The notes: generated by a model not told the origin, from the letters alone. A stretch of DNA of 33,087 bases from Actinomycetota bacterium (GCA_003132585.1 PKYG01000063.1:1-33087); one strand, 5' to 3'. Shown: positions 7,506 to 16,800, counted from the first letter of the stretch. Numbers and translations are program-made.

Positions 7506-7801
7506 CCTGGCGACAGGGCCGCTACTACTACCGAAGCCGTCGTGAGGGTCGGCGAGTGATCTCCGAGTATGTCGGCTGTGGCGACGTGGGCGCGACCCTC
7601 GCCGAGATCGACAACCTTGCACTGCGCGAGAGGCAGGCCGCACGGAACGCCCTGGGTGAAGAGGCTGAGCGTGCCAAGGAGCTGGACGGGGTGATAGGGG
7701 ATCTCTACCGCGCCGCCGAACAGGCTGCCACTGAAGCCCTTGTCGAAGCGGGATTTCATCAGCACAAACGACAGTGGCGAAGGCGGCGGCGTGAGCGCTG
7801 A
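7502..7801 (+). CDS. Small conserved-looking basic protein of integrative element
   Basis: A 99-aa protein with an N-terminal TWRQGRYYYRSRREGRRVISE, a glycine turn, a central helical acidic region and ALVEAGFHQHKRQWRRRRR at the C-terminus. The Arg/Tyr-rich head and basic tail suggest nucleic-acid binding. I recognise the pattern as recurrent in actinobacterial mobile elements but know no function. It is coupled to the upstream small gene by ATGA and overlaps the next gene by 11 bases, so it belongs to the primase operon. Confidence 0.7.
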   Translation: MTWRQGRYYYRSRREGRRVISEYVGCGDVGATLAEIDNLALRERQAARNALGEEAERAKELDGVIGDLYRAAEQAATEALVEAGFHQHKRQWRRRRRER

Positions 7802-8351
7802 GAGGAAACGCAGCCCGATCGCGACGCACAATCCGCTGGCCATCGTGATGGCTGCCGCGGCCAACAAGCCGGGCTCACGCGAGCCCCTCAGGGAGCTACT
7901 GAGAAGCGACCCCGAGCTTGCCGAGCGAACCCTTGCCTTCGGCATCGCCACTAAAGCAGAAATGGCGGCGTTGCAAGCCGCTGGCGCCGGCAATGCTCTC
8001 CTCGCCGAGCTTCTGCCACGCGAACTGGACGCGCTGCGTAAGCGGCTTGCCCGTCCCACAGACGGCGCGCTCGAGGAGCTGCTGATCGAGCGCGTCAGCT
8101 TGGCGTGGCTTGTGGCTACGGCGGCCGAGCTGAGACGCGCGGACATGTGGTGTGCAGACAGTGTGTCCCACGAGCGCGCAGCGTTCTGGGACCGCCGCGT
8201 CACGCGGCTTTCTGGCGACTTCCTGCGAGCCTGCCGCACGCTGGCCACGGTGCGTCGCTTGCTCGTGCCGTCGATTCGCCAGCTCAACATCGGCCAGCAG
8301 CAAGTGAACCTCGCCCCGGGGTTGGGCGACGCGGGAACTGCGAAGAGCTGA
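7791..8351 (+). CDS. Hypothetical helical protein, last gene of the element operon
   Basis: A 186-aa mostly alpha-helical soluble protein. GTG 7791 is taken as the start because GAAGGCGG precedes it and it overlaps the previous gene by 11 bases; an earlier in-frame start at 7740 has no ribosome site. The middle is leucine-rich (residues 60-100, ELLPRELDALRKRLARP), and the end reads LATVRRLLVPSIRQLNIGQQQVNLAPG. No catalytic motif is seen. The same gene order (primase, small basic protein, this type of helical protein) suggests a conserved element module. Function unknown. Confidence 0.65.
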   Translation: MSAERKRSPIATHNPLAIVMAAAANKPGSREPLRELLRSDPELAERTLAFGIATKAEMAALQAAGAGNALLAELLPRELDALRKRLARPTDGALEELLIERVSLAWLVATAAELRRADMWCADSVSHERAAFWDRRVTRLSGDFLRACRTLATVRRLLVPSIRQLNIGQQQVNLAPGLGDAGTAKS

Positions 8352-8549
8352 CGGGCGGTTGGAATCAGCTGCGCCTTGGCCTGCCGGCGTCCGCTCGAGG
8401 CGCGGCGAACAGCGCGCGTCGTGTGGCCGCTTGTCGGACGGCTGGCTACACCAATATCGGGTCCGTTGGGGCGATGCGGCAGAGGGCCACATGGGGCGCC
8501 ACGGGCCCTCTCCGTTGTCTTTCCTCGTCAGGTCGTCTGCCGGTTCAGA

Positions 8550-9569
8550 TCAGCCTTCGTCACCGGCTGACTCCGGCAGGCGCACCCAGATGCGCTTGAG
8601 TGGCAGTTCTGCCTGAACCCCGGGTGAGAGCTGGTCATAGTGACGGAGAAGGTTGGTAACAACGTTACCGGCATCCCAGAGGCGAATCTCGAAGTGCAGG
8701 TGGCGCGCTTCCTTCAAGAGCGGAGCGGCAAAGCCACCCCAGGAAACGAGCAGTCCTTGATCGGCGCCGAAGTTCTTCATCGTCCCCTGCAACTCACGCA
8801 GCACTGCGGCGCCGATCGGCGTCTCGCTTGACTTCACCTGCACGCAGAGGCGAGGTGAGTCGAAGCCCATCGGGCCCGACCCGGCGATGATGTCGACACC
8901 GCCATCGGCACCCTCAGGCGAGACGACCGTCTGATAGCCCTGCGTGCGCAGGATCTCGTCGACGAGGCGGGCGAGCTCGTGACCCTTGAACTTGCGGGAG
9001 ATGAACTCGGTCAGGTCGTCCTGGGCGAACTGCTCGAGATCGACCGGTGTCACTGCTTCATCACCGTCGTCGGGCGGCAGAACAGGCGGCGATTGCCCGC
9101 CGATGATGGCGTTGATCCGCTCCTCGGCATTGTGACGCTTGATCTGGCAGACGGTCATGAACGCGCCGAATGTGTAGAGCAGGTCTTGGTCAAAGCGCGT
9201 GCGCGGGATGTCGGTCTTGAGCCACTTCGTCGCGCGCGTGTGGTGGGTGTCGGCGGCAAGGTCGGAGCGAAACGCATAGGGGCCGAGGATCTTGCCGATG
9301 GCGATCGCCGACTGCTTCTTCAGCGGCAGGACGACGAGATCACCGACTTGCATGCGTTCCCGAAACGCCCATAGCTGACCCACCCAGTTGGCGACACGAC
9401 CCTTGCCGGCGTCTGGGTAGGTCGTGCGCACGAGCTCCTCAAGGTCTTGGCGTGAGCCGACGCCGGAGAGGTCGGGCATCTCCTCCCAGCCGATCACACT
9501 GAGCCCCTGCTCGAGGGCAAGTGTCTCGCGCTCACCGTAAGGTCCGGCGCGAACCAGCCAAACCGTCAT
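8550..9569 (-). CDS. Mrr-type restriction endonuclease with N-terminal reader-like domain
   Basis: A 339-aa protein. Residues 185-300 form an Mrr_cat PD-(D/E)xK nuclease: GYQTVVSPEGADGGVDII places D226, and CVQVKSS gives the Q244-x-K246 pair typical of Mrr. Mrr family members cut foreign or modified DNA. Residues 1-150, with MQVGDLVVLPLKKQSAIAIG and Trp-rich flanks, resemble EVE/PUA-like pockets that read modified bases, but that is a fold guess. The start is ATG 9569 with AGGGGGG 6 bases upstream; a TTG two codons earlier is also open. No methyltransferase partner is adjacent, which fits a modification-dependent (type IV-like) enzyme. It faces away from the XRE gene at 9761. Confidence 0.85.
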   Translation of the reverse strand: MTVWLVRAGPYGERETLALEQGLSVIGWEEMPDLSGVGSRQDLEELVRTTYPDAGKGRVANWVGQLWAFRERMQVGDLVVLPLKKQSAIAIGKILGPYAFRSDLAADTHHTRATKWLKTDIPRTRFDQDLLYTFGAFMTVCQIKRHNAEERINAIIGGQSPPVLPPDDGDEAVTPVDLEQFAQDDLTEFISRKFKGHELARLVDEILRTQGYQTVVSPEGADGGVDIIAGSGPMGFDSPRLCVQVKSSETPIGAAVLRELQGTMKNFGADQGLLVSWGGFAAPLLKEARHLHFEIRLWDAGNVVTNLLRHYDQLSPGVQAELPLKRIWVRLPESAGDEG

Positions 9570-9619
9570 CGTCAACCCCCCCTCTCACGCCCCAACACGA
9601 ACGGCCGCGGACGACAGAG

Positions 9620-9671
9620 GCGCAACCCCCAGCCCACGCGACGCCACCTGCGACGGGACGGGTGGTTGCGC
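9620..9671. promoter_or_regulatory. Long inverted repeat between divergent Mrr and XRE genes
   Basis: GCGCAACC (9620-9627) is perfectly repeated inverted as GGTTGCGC (9664-9671), and the arms extend inward as CCC against GGG with a one-base bulge. It lies in the 190-base divergent region between the nuclease and the XRE regulator. There is no T run, so it is not an ordinary terminator. An operator or loop-forming site for the regulator is possible. Confidence 0.4.
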
Positions 9672-9760
9672 TCACCATGCGTCACTAGCCGATGCTACAG
9701 AAAAACCGATGTGACTCATAGTCCGTAGACCCATGGTCAACAGCAGTCTTGACTTCGGGC

Positions 9761-10018
9761 ATGGACAGCTCAGTGCCAGACTCGTGTGCCGCCTTTGGCC
9801 GGCGTTTGAAGAGGATTCGTTTGCAGCGTGGCCTCTCGCAGGAGCAGCTCGCAGATCTTGCGCATCTCGATCGCACGTACATCAGCAGTTGCGAGTCCGG
9901 CCGAAGGAACGCAACGATCAGAACGATTGCCCGGCTCTCACAAGCACTCGATGTGGACGCCAGCGCTCTGGTGTCCGACTTGCACCCACCGACTGCCGAG
10001 TGTGACTCGCAGTCCTGA
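9761..10018 (+). CDS. XRE-family HTH regulator (controller-like)
   Basis: An 85-aa protein consisting mostly of one Cro/C1-type HTH: FGRRLKRIRLQRGLSQEQLA, then DLAHLDRTYISSCESGRRNAT, then an ending of IARLSQALDVDASAL. The length and the RTYIS-x2-E-x-G-x-RN pattern resemble restriction-modification controller (C) proteins. ATG 9761 is preferred to a TTG at 9749. It is divergent from the Mrr gene and 114 bases upstream of the lipoprotein gene, so it may govern either. The short DNA between them carries candidate operators (9620-9671 and 10103-10115). Confidence 0.85.
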   Translation: MDSSVPDSCAAFGRRLKRIRLQRGLSQEQLADLAHLDRTYISSCESGRRNATIRTIARLSQALDVDASALVSDLHPPTAECDSQS

Positions 10019-10102
10019 AGGCGCTCCACCCTGAGGCGATGCCTATCGGACGGACAGTCGCTGTCCCCACCCTCTTCATCGCTTCCGTCTCAACCCGGTG
10101 GT

Positions 10103-10115
10103 ACAGTCGGACTGT
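10103..10115. promoter_or_regulatory. Small operator-like inverted repeat before lipoprotein gene
   Basis: ACAGT-CGG-ACTGT is a perfect inverted repeat overlapping a TACAGT that could be a -10 element (10102-10107), 17 bases before the lipoprotein start codon at 10133. Outer GGT and ACC bases continue the symmetry with small bulges. It would suit binding by the XRE protein encoded immediately upstream. Confidence 0.35.
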
Positions 10116-10132
10116 CTACCGTGGGGGGAGAT

Positions 10133-11008
10133 ATGAAGACTTCTGGACGCCTGCTCGGCGTCGTTTTCATCTGCACTCTGGGGCTGACCCTTGCGGCCTG
10201 CTCGGGGACGGTGAAGGGCAAGGTCACGGACAAGTCATCCGGCAAGCCGGTACAAGGCGCGGTCGTTCAAGTCGGCACCAAGACCGCAACGACCGCTGCT
10301 GACGGCACCTACGTCATTCAGGGTGTCCCCACCGGCAGCTACGGGGCAAAGGCGACCCATCAAGGCTACGCCGACGCTGCGGGCAAAGTGCAGGTCAAGA
10401 GGGGGACGAACTCGCTCGACCTCGTTTTGGAGGATGGCAGCCTGAGGGTGAAGCTGCAAGAGAATGCGGTCGTTCGAGAGCCGATCAAGAATGCCGTTGT
10501 GAAGCTGGACGGGTCGAAGATGACGGCTTCCACGTCGCAATCGTTCGTGATGGAAGACGTCTTGCTGGGCGATCACAAGCTGGTCGTTCACGCCCCGAAC
10601 CATGAGGCGTTCAGGGCGACTGTTTCCGTACAAGCTGGACCCAATACCGAGAAGGCGGCTCTCTCCCTCACCCCGGAGGCAACCTACATGCGCTACTACG
10701 ACGCATACAGGTTCGGTAGGTATCGACAGGCGTATCTCTTCCTCCATCCAGTGGTGCGTAAGCACTACCCGTACGCCAAGTTTGCCGCCGACGAGCGGTC
10801 GGGTGGTGAAACCCTCGGCCTCCAGCTCTTCGGCACCCACTACTTGGCGAAGTGGAGGGCGGCGTACGCCAACAAGACCTTCAAGCACGTCGCGGCCATC
10901 GATCGTGCCTTGCGTATCCAGACCGCGTTCGGGAACTATACCGACAACCGCACACAGCACTGGCAGTCGATCAAAGGCCGCTGGTACATCATCTTCGACT
11001 GGCATTGA
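10133..11008 (+). CDS. Lipoprotein with two carboxypeptidase-regulatory-like domains
   Basis: A 291-aa predicted exported lipoprotein. It has a basic N-terminus, a hydrophobic stretch and a lipobox ending in LAAC (C23). Residues 26-100 form a CarboxypepD_reg-like beta-sandwich (VKGKVTDKSSGKPVQGAVVQ, ADGTYVIQGVPTGSY). Residues 105-178 form a second, more diverged copy (PIKNAVVKLDG, FVMEDVLLGDHKLVVHAP). The last 110 residues (YMRYYDAYRFGRYRQAYLFL, ending HWQSIKGRWYIIFDWH) resemble an NTF2-like or DUF4878-type ligand-binding domain. ATG 10133 has GGGGGGAG immediately upstream. Extracytoplasmic, probably anchored on the membrane after Lgt processing. The role is unknown; such domains usually bind or present partners. 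Confidence 0.8.
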   Translation: MKTSGRLLGVVFICTLGLTLAACSGTVKGKVTDKSSGKPVQGAVVQVGTKTATTAADGTYVIQGVPTGSYGAKATHQGYADAAGKVQVKRGTNSLDLVLEDGSLRVKLQENAVVREPIKNAVVKLDGSKMTASTSQSFVMEDVLLGDHKLVVHAPNHEAFRATVSVQAGPNTEKAALSLTPEATYMRYYDAYRFGRYRQAYLFLHPVVRKHYPYAKFAADERSGGETLGLQLFGTHYLAKWRAAYANKTFKHVAAIDRALRIQTAFGNYTDNRTQHWQSIKGRWYIIFDWH

Positions 11009-11032
11009 CGGCCGTGACCTGCACCCCTGAAA

Positions 11033-11136
11033 TCGGTCCACGTTGAGGTTGTGGTCGTCGAACCGGAAATCGCCAACCAGCTCACGCGCGCACTGTGGCG
11101 CCGCACGGCTCCTCGTGGCGTCGGCATTGCGTCGGC
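11033..11136. repeat. Diverged dispersed repeat, copy 1
   Basis: This intergenic segment resembles 19600-19712. The best block is ATCGCC-x-ACCAGCTCACGC, followed by matching GTGGCGTCGGC doublets. On the minus strand both copies encode a related phrase (RELVGD, then VDR about 11 residues later, with DATR about 12 residues before), so both may be remnants of one gene or mobile element on that strand. It ends in a GCGTCGGC-ATT-GCGTCGGC doublet. No terminal inverted repeats were found. Confidence 0.5.
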
Positions 11137-11221
11137 GCACTGACGCAACTGCCTGCACGCGGCGCCATTCCCAAGCCCCGACAGGTCTGGGGGTGATGTA
11201 CGCCACTGAAGGTTATCCTAT

Positions 11222-11236
11222 TCACCCTTTGGGTGA
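11222..11236. promoter_or_regulatory. Operator of the HigB-HigA operon
   Basis: TCACCC-TTT-GGGTGA is a perfect 15-base inverted repeat in a locally AT-rich patch 45 bases upstream of the toxin start. TATCCT (11214-11219) and GATAAA (11235-11240) are -10-like hexamers overlapping it. Toxin-antitoxin operons of this type are autorepressed by the antitoxin HTH, so this is the obvious candidate site. Confidence 0.6.
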
Positions 11237-11280
11237 TAAAGTATTTGACGACCTGAGCGCGCAGGAGTAGCCTTAGCCGT

Positions 11281-11574
11281 GTGGACTTCAGATTCGCCGA
11301 TCGGCATCTCGAGGCTCTGTACTGGGACAACAACACCCGCGGCTTGCCTACCGGCATCGCGGACTCGTTCTTCGATCTCATGTCAGTCATCGTTGCCGCG
11401 AATGACGAAAGCGACCTTCGGGCTCTACGCTCGCGAAGATACGAGAAGCTTAGGGGCAAACGCAGCCACCAACACTCGCTTCGCCTGAACAAGCAATACC
11501 GACTCATCGTGGAGCGCGAAAAGGGTAAGGCAGGCATCACATTGGTGCTTATGGGCATTGAGGACTATCACTGA
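11281..11574 (+). CDS. higB: HigB/RelE-type toxin
   Basis: A 97-aa protein of the plasmid-maintenance killer (HigB) branch of the RelE fold. These toxins are ribosome-dependent mRNA interferases. The pattern is classic: an N-terminal DFRFADRHLEALYWD, a middle with LRALRSRRYEKLRGKRSHQHS, and the C-terminal strand LRLNKQYRLIVE followed by GIEDYH. The start is GTG 11281 with AGGAG about 11 bases upstream. The antitoxin follows after 6 to 12 bases, in the toxin-first order usual for hig. The operator candidate lies at 11222-11236. Confidence 0.92.
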   Translation: MDFRFADRHLEALYWDNNTRGLPTGIADSFFDLMSVIVAANDESDLRALRSRRYEKLRGKRSHQHSLRLNKQYRLIVEREKGKAGITLVLMGIEDYH

Positions 11575-11586
11575 GAGGGGATGACG

Positions 11587-12708
11587 ATGAAGGAGACGAG
11601 AAAGCCAGTCAGGGTTTCCCCTCCCGGTCGCATCATCAGCGCTGAGCTGGAGACCCGCGACTGGACGCAGAAGGATTTGGCCCAGATCATGGATCGCCCA
11701 GAGCAGATGGTGAACGAGATCATTCGCGGCAAGAAGCAGATTACATCGGACACGGCGCTGGAGCTCGCTGAGGTCTTCGGCACCTCCCCAGCGTTCTGGG
11801 CGAATCTCGAAGCGAACTACCGATTGCATCTGGCTGGTGCCAGCCAGCATGGCAAGGACATCTCGCGACGGAGTCGTCTCTACAGCCTTGCACCGGTAAG
11901 GGAGCTTCAGAAACGTGGCTGGATACCTAGGGCATCCGACTTGGAGGAGTTGGAGGCGGCAGTTCTGGCTTTCCTTCGTCAGACTTCCCTGGACCAGACG
12001 CCGGCTCTCGCTGCGAGTTTCCGTCGCTCAACAGCGCGCATGGCAGACGATCGGGCAGTGCTCGCCTGGGTTAGAAGGGTCGAGGCTCTCGCTGTTGAGC
12101 AGTGCCTGCCCTCCTTTGACCAGCAGAAGCTGGTCGAGGCCCTACCCGGCATCATTGAGCTGACTGCTTTAGGGTCGTCGATCTCCGCTGTGCCCGATGC
12201 TCTCTTGAGTCTTGGGATTCACTTTGTGGTCGTTCCCCACTTGGCGCAGACGTACATCGACGGCGCGGTGCTACGGGTCGCCGATGCACCGGTTGTGGCC
12301 GTCTCTCTAAGGTACGATCGCATCGACTCGTTCTGGTTCACGCTCATGCATGAATTGGCACATCTGGTGCTCGGGCATGAGGGAACCTATGTTGACAGCT
12401 TCGACGATCGTGCTCGAACGAAGAACGAGAGACAAGCGGACAAGACTGCGAGCGACTGGCTGCTTGATCCTGTGGCCTATGGGGCGTTTGTCGAAAGCAC
12501 ACCCAGGCCGTTCTCGCTGAGGAGCATTGAGGACTTCGCGCGCCGTCAGTCAAGACATCCCGGTCTCGTCGTCGGCAGGCTCCAGCATGAAGGTCTGGCC
12601 GAGTGGACGCACTTTCGCAAGACTCTGGTCAACGCGAGGCCCTTGCTGCTCGAATGGATCGATACGGCAGTGGGTCCCGGCTCGCCCCACATGACGGCAT
12701 GCACCTAG
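11587..12708 (+). CDS. higA: HigA antitoxin fused to ImmA/IrrE metallopeptidase domain
   Basis: A 373-aa protein. The N-terminal 90 residues are a HigA-type HTH (RVSPPGRIISAELETR, WTQKDLAQIMDRPEQMV, ALELAEVFGTSPAFWANLE). The C-terminal half is an ImmA/IrrE zinc peptidase with MHELAHLVLGH (HELAH at about residues 255-259). Plain HigA proteins are about 100 aa, so this is the long, protease-carrying form, which may cleave itself or a partner and thereby control toxin release. ATG 11587 is favoured because GAGGGG lies 6 bases upstream; ATG 11581 would overlap that site. It forms an operon with the toxin at 11281. Confidence 0.92.
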   Translation: MKETRKPVRVSPPGRIISAELETRDWTQKDLAQIMDRPEQMVNEIIRGKKQITSDTALELAEVFGTSPAFWANLEANYRLHLAGASQHGKDISRRSRLYSLAPVRELQKRGWIPRASDLEELEAAVLAFLRQTSLDQTPALAASFRRSTARMADDRAVLAWVRRVEALAVEQCLPSFDQQKLVEALPGIIELTALGSSISAVPDALLSLGIHFVVVPHLAQTYIDGAVLRVADAPVVAVSLRYDRIDSFWFTLMHELAHLVLGHEGTYVDSFDDRARTKNERQADKTASDWLLDPVAYGAFVESTPRPFSLRSIEDFARRQSRHPGLVVGRLQHEGLAEWTHFRKTLVNARPLLLEWIDTAVGPGSPHMTACT

Positions 12709-12976
12709 ATTGCCGAGCCATTTGGCCTGCCCACTGCGTTTCGCCTGCAAGTGATTCGAGCGAGTCTAGGCGAGGGTGTGTTGATTGCGGCAGGGAGTCG
12801 GCGGGACCCTTCCCATTCGCCGCACTTCGAGACGCGACAGGATGGCTAGGGATGCGGTCTGCGGCGAGCGGCAGCGCCTTGCGGCCTCGGAGGCAATCGC
12901 GTCGGCCTTACGCATTCGGTCTGAGGAGTCCTTGGCGCGCCGGAAGGGCCAGTACCATTGCCACCGGGGGCGTAAG

Positions 12977-13486
12977 ATGGGAGGAGATCAGTCGGGGGGG
13001 TGCGCGATCGCGACAGCATCAACAGAGGGCTACGCCAGTCTCGATTACGTCCTCGCGCTCGCCCGCGAACAGCTTCGCTCACAGATCGAGCAGCAGCAGG
13101 CCCTGATTTCGAGGTCAAGTCAGCTTCTGGGGTTCACAGGAGTGGTTCTCGCGTTGCTTGCGAACTCGGACTACCTCGCACGGCATTGGCATGCGAGCTC
13201 GACTGCGGGCGTCGTGCTGCTCTTTGTGGCAGCCTTGCTGTTTCTCGTTTCTCTCTTCGTGCGAGTGTACAAACAGGTGGGGGATGCCAAGGTCCTGGAG
13301 AAGGAATTCGTGGACAAACCTGAGACCTATACGAAGCGTGTTGTTCTCCGGGCTACCACGAAGGCCACCACGAACAACAAGCGAGTCCTCAGCCAGATTG
13401 CGTTCTGCGTCAAGCTGGGTTCGTTGTGCCTGATGACTGGTGTGCTCCTAATCGGGATCGGAACAGTGTTGATGATGGCGGGGTGA
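12977..13486 (+). CDS. Three-helix membrane protein with coiled-coil head
   Basis: A 169-aa protein. Residues 20-47 are an amphipathic, Gln-rich helix (YVLALAREQLRSQIEQQQAL). They are followed by a short membrane helix 48-63 (LLGFTGVVLALLA), a second 76-98 and, after a basic cytosolic loop, a third at 142-167. The head-plus-helix pair resembles small membrane effectors (SLATT-like) found in bacterial conflict systems, but the match is by general layout only. ATG 12977 is chosen after GGGGGC; the frame is open further upstream to 12785 with protein-unlike sequence. Its TGA overlaps the ATG of a 48-aa gene (TGATG). It lies between a toxin-antitoxin pair and a restriction system, so a defence role is plausible. 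Confidence 0.6.
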   Translation: MGGDQSGGCAIATASTEGYASLDYVLALAREQLRSQIEQQQALISRSSQLLGFTGVVLALLANSDYLARHWHASSTAGVVLLFVAALLFLVSLFVRVYKQVGDAKVLEKEFVDKPETYTKRVVLRATTKATTNNKRVLSQIAFCVKLGSLCLMTGVLLIGIGTVLMMAG

Positions 13487-13632
13487 TGAGCATGGTTGGC
13501 AGCGACGACGAGTCAGCGTCGCAGCAAGGCGACAGCAGCGAAGTTCAGGAACTGGACAAAGACGCCGAATCGATCATCTACACCGAGGAGCGGGGCTTCC
13601 CGCCCAGCAAGACCAAAGGCACAGACCGCTAG
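13486..13632 (+). CDS. 48-aa acidic microprotein overlapping the membrane protein gene
   Basis: The ATG shares its first base with the stop of the preceding gene (TGATG), a tight translational coupling. The product is acidic and Ser/Gln-rich in its first half (SDDESASQQGDSSEVQELDK) and ends in SIIYTEERGFPPSKTKGTDR. No transmembrane segment or known motif is visible. Codons keep GC third positions only moderately. It may be an inhibitor or partner of the membrane protein; that is inference from position. Confidence 0.55.
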   Translation: MSMVGSDDESASQQGDSSEVQELDKDAESIIYTEERGFPPSKTKGTDR

Positions 13633-13817
13633 ACAGCTGAGGGCTCCGGCCTTTCGTGGCCGGCGGGCGATACTTGCCTTCATGTCAGTCGCGTCGGCAG
13701 GGCGTCGGCGAGCCGGGCGTTTTGCAGCATCTTCTGGCGCCATACAGGTTCGGGTGACCTGTGTGCGCGCGTGCCGCTGGCGGAGGCGTCCCCCTATGTG
13801 ACTAGAATAGGAAGGCC

Positions 13818-16800
13818 GTGGACGCCCTCGAAGCCTACTTCGCCGAGCTGAGCGCCAACCGCACCGCCGGAGCGGTGCCGGAGACGTCGGGCTACGGCGC
13901 CCTGCAGAGCCTCCTCAACGAGATCGGCCACAAGCTCAAGCCGCGCGTGCGCTGCGTGATCAACCCGGCCAACCAGGGGGCGGGCATCCCCGACGGCGGG
14001 CTCTATGTCGCCAACCAGTTCGAAAAGCAAAGCGGTGCGCCGCTGCCCGGACAGCTCCCGGCGCGGGGGGCGATCGAGGTGAAGCCGGCAAGCGACTCAG
14101 CCGCCGCGGTCGCCGAGAGCGAGCAGGTGCGCAAGTACCTAGAGCACTACCGCCAGGTGCTGGTCACCACCTACCGCGAGTTCGTGCTCGTCGGCTACAA
14201 CGCCGACGGCGAGCGCACAGCACTTGAGCGCTTCTCGCTCGCCGAGACCGAGGTCGGGTTCTGGGTGCTCGCGGCGACACCGCGCAAGAGCGCGGCGGTC
14301 TACGGCGAGCGCCTCGCCGAGTTTCTCAAACGCGCGCTTTTGCGCCAGAGCCAAATCGTCTCGCCGCAGGAGCTTGCCTGGTTCTTAGCCTCCTATGCCC
14401 GCGAGGCACGCGCTCGCGCCGAGGAGCGCGACCTGCCCAACTGGAACAACACGCGCGTCGGGCTCGAGGAGGCGCTGGGCATGAGCTTCTCGGGTGAGAA
14501 GGGCGAGCACTTCTTCCGCTCGACCCTGGTGCAGACGCTCTTCTACGGCCTCTTTGCCGCCTGGGTCTTCTGGGCCGAGCATCACGAGCCCACAGACTCG
14601 GAAGCCCGCTTCCGTTGGCGCGAAGCGGCGGGCTATCTGCACATCCCCATCCTGCAGAAGCTCTTCTACGACTTCTCCCAGCCGGGACCGCTCGGCGCCC
14701 TGCGCATCGACGAGGTGCTCGACTGGGCCGCCGAGGCGCTCAACCGTGTCGATCGCGCGAGCTTCTTCGCCACCTTTAAGCTGAACCACGCCGTGCAGTA
14801 CTTCTATGAGCCGTTCCTCGAGGCGTTCGATCCGGAGCTGCGCAAAGAGCTCGGGGTCTGGTACACGCCACCCGAGATCGTGCAGTACATGGTCGCGCGC
14901 GTCGATCAGGTGCTGCGCTCAGAGATGGGCATCGCCGACGGTTTGGCCGACCCCAATGTCGTCGTCCTCGACCCCTGCTGCGGGACCGGCGCCTATCTGG
15001 TCGAGGTCCTCAACCGCATCGCCCAGACGATGGCCGAGAGAGGCGACGACGCGCTTCTCGCCCACGATCTCAAACAAGCCGCGATGAGCCGCATCTACGG
15101 CTTCGAGATCCTGCCCGCCCCGTTTGTGATCAGCCACCTGCAGATCGGCATGCTGCTTCATCGCCTGGGCGCGCCTTTCGACGACGACTCGGCCGAGCGC
15201 GCCGGCGTCTACCTGACAAATGCCCTCACCGGCTGGGAGCCACCCACAGAACCTAAGCAGCACTTGCTCTTCACCGAGTTGGAAGAGGAGCGTGACAAGG
15301 CTCAGGCGGTCAAGCAGCACGCGCCGATCCTGGTGATCTTGGGAAACCCGCCGTACAACGGGTTCGCAGGTCTTGCCGTTGATGAAGAGCGCGATCTCGT
15401 GGAGGCCTATCGGTCAGTCAAGGTGGTGGCGCCTCCGCAAGGAAGAGGGCTCAGCGACCTCTACGTTCGCTTCTTCCGCATGGCGGAGCGGCGCATCACC
15501 GAGAGCGTCGAGGGTCGCGGGATTGTTTGCTTCATCAGCAACTACTCATGGCTCGACGGCCTGTCGTTCACCGGCATGCGCGAGCGCTTCCTCGCGGTGT
15601 TTGATCATATCTGGATCGACAATCTTCACGGAGACAGGATCATCTCCGAATACGCTCCGGACGGTAGAACCAGCGAGACAGTCTTTGCGTTGGGTGGCAA
15701 ATCGCAAGGCATCAAGGTGGGCACTGCAATCGCCACGATGGTGCGACGAGAGTCTCGCGGCGATGGCTCGGGGCGCGTGAGCTACAGGGACTTCTCGGAA
15801 TCCGCTGCGGAGCGTCGACGGAGCGACCTGTTGAGTTCTGTTGGCGGACAAGGTGAAGGCTATGATTCGATTCCGCCTGTCTCGGCGATTGGCCTCCCGC
15901 TGAAGCCGCATACAGTTTCCCACGACTACTTGGCATGGCCGCACGTGCCCGACCTGTTCCCCACTTCGTACTCGGGCCTTACGTCCAAGCGTGACGACTT
16001 GGTGGTTGACATCCGACACGACGATCTTGATGCGCGGATGCAGCACTACTTCAGCACCGAGATGGGAGACGAGGACGTGGCTCGGCTGTGTTCGCGGGCG
16101 ATGATCTCCACCGATGAGTACGATGCTGTCGCGACCCGTCGGTTTCTCGTCAGCCGTGGCTACCTGCGCGACAACATCACGAGGTACGGCTATCGGCCCT
16201 TTGACAATCGCTGGCTCTACTGGGAACCGGAGACCAAGCTACTGGGCCGGAATGTCCCGGAGTTCAGAGAGGAGGCTCTCGGCGGCAACCGCTTTCTCTT
16301 CACAACGGGGCGGACACGGAAGCCCACCATCGAGCCCCCCCTGACGACTCGGCTGCTTTGCGACCTGAACTTCATGGATAGCGGCGCTCGCGGGTTCCCT
16401 CTATACCTCCACGCTGCGCCGGTTGCTCTTGCCGTTGGCGCAGTCGATGACGCGCCGGTGGCGAATCTCTCTCCTGGAGCTCGCTCCTATCTGGCCAAGA
16501 TGGAGTTGGATGGCGCAGCATTGTTTGACCACTGCATATCGACGCTGCATTCGGGCAATTACAGGGTCGAACATAGAGCTGCACTTCGCGGGAACTGGCC
16601 TCGCATCCCCCTCCCCGCCACCGCCGACGCCCTGCTTGCCTCGGCCGAGCTCGGCCGCCGTGTCTCAGCGCTCCTCGACGTCGAGTCGCCCGTCGACGGC
16701 GTCAGCACCAGTCAGATCCGCTTCGAGCTGCGTCTCATCGGGTCCATCGCCAAGGCCGACGGCGGCCAGATCGATCCCGCGGCGGGCGACCTCGCTGTGA

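Noticed and set aside
12785-12976. N-terminal extension of the membrane protein gene
   Set aside because: Open frame but Arg/Cys-rich and unlike the rest; a plausible ribosome site is found only before 12977.
13640-13670. CCGGCC-TTTCGT-GGCCGG hairpin after the 48-aa gene as a terminator
   Set aside because: Stem of only six pairs and no T run; a weak candidate only.
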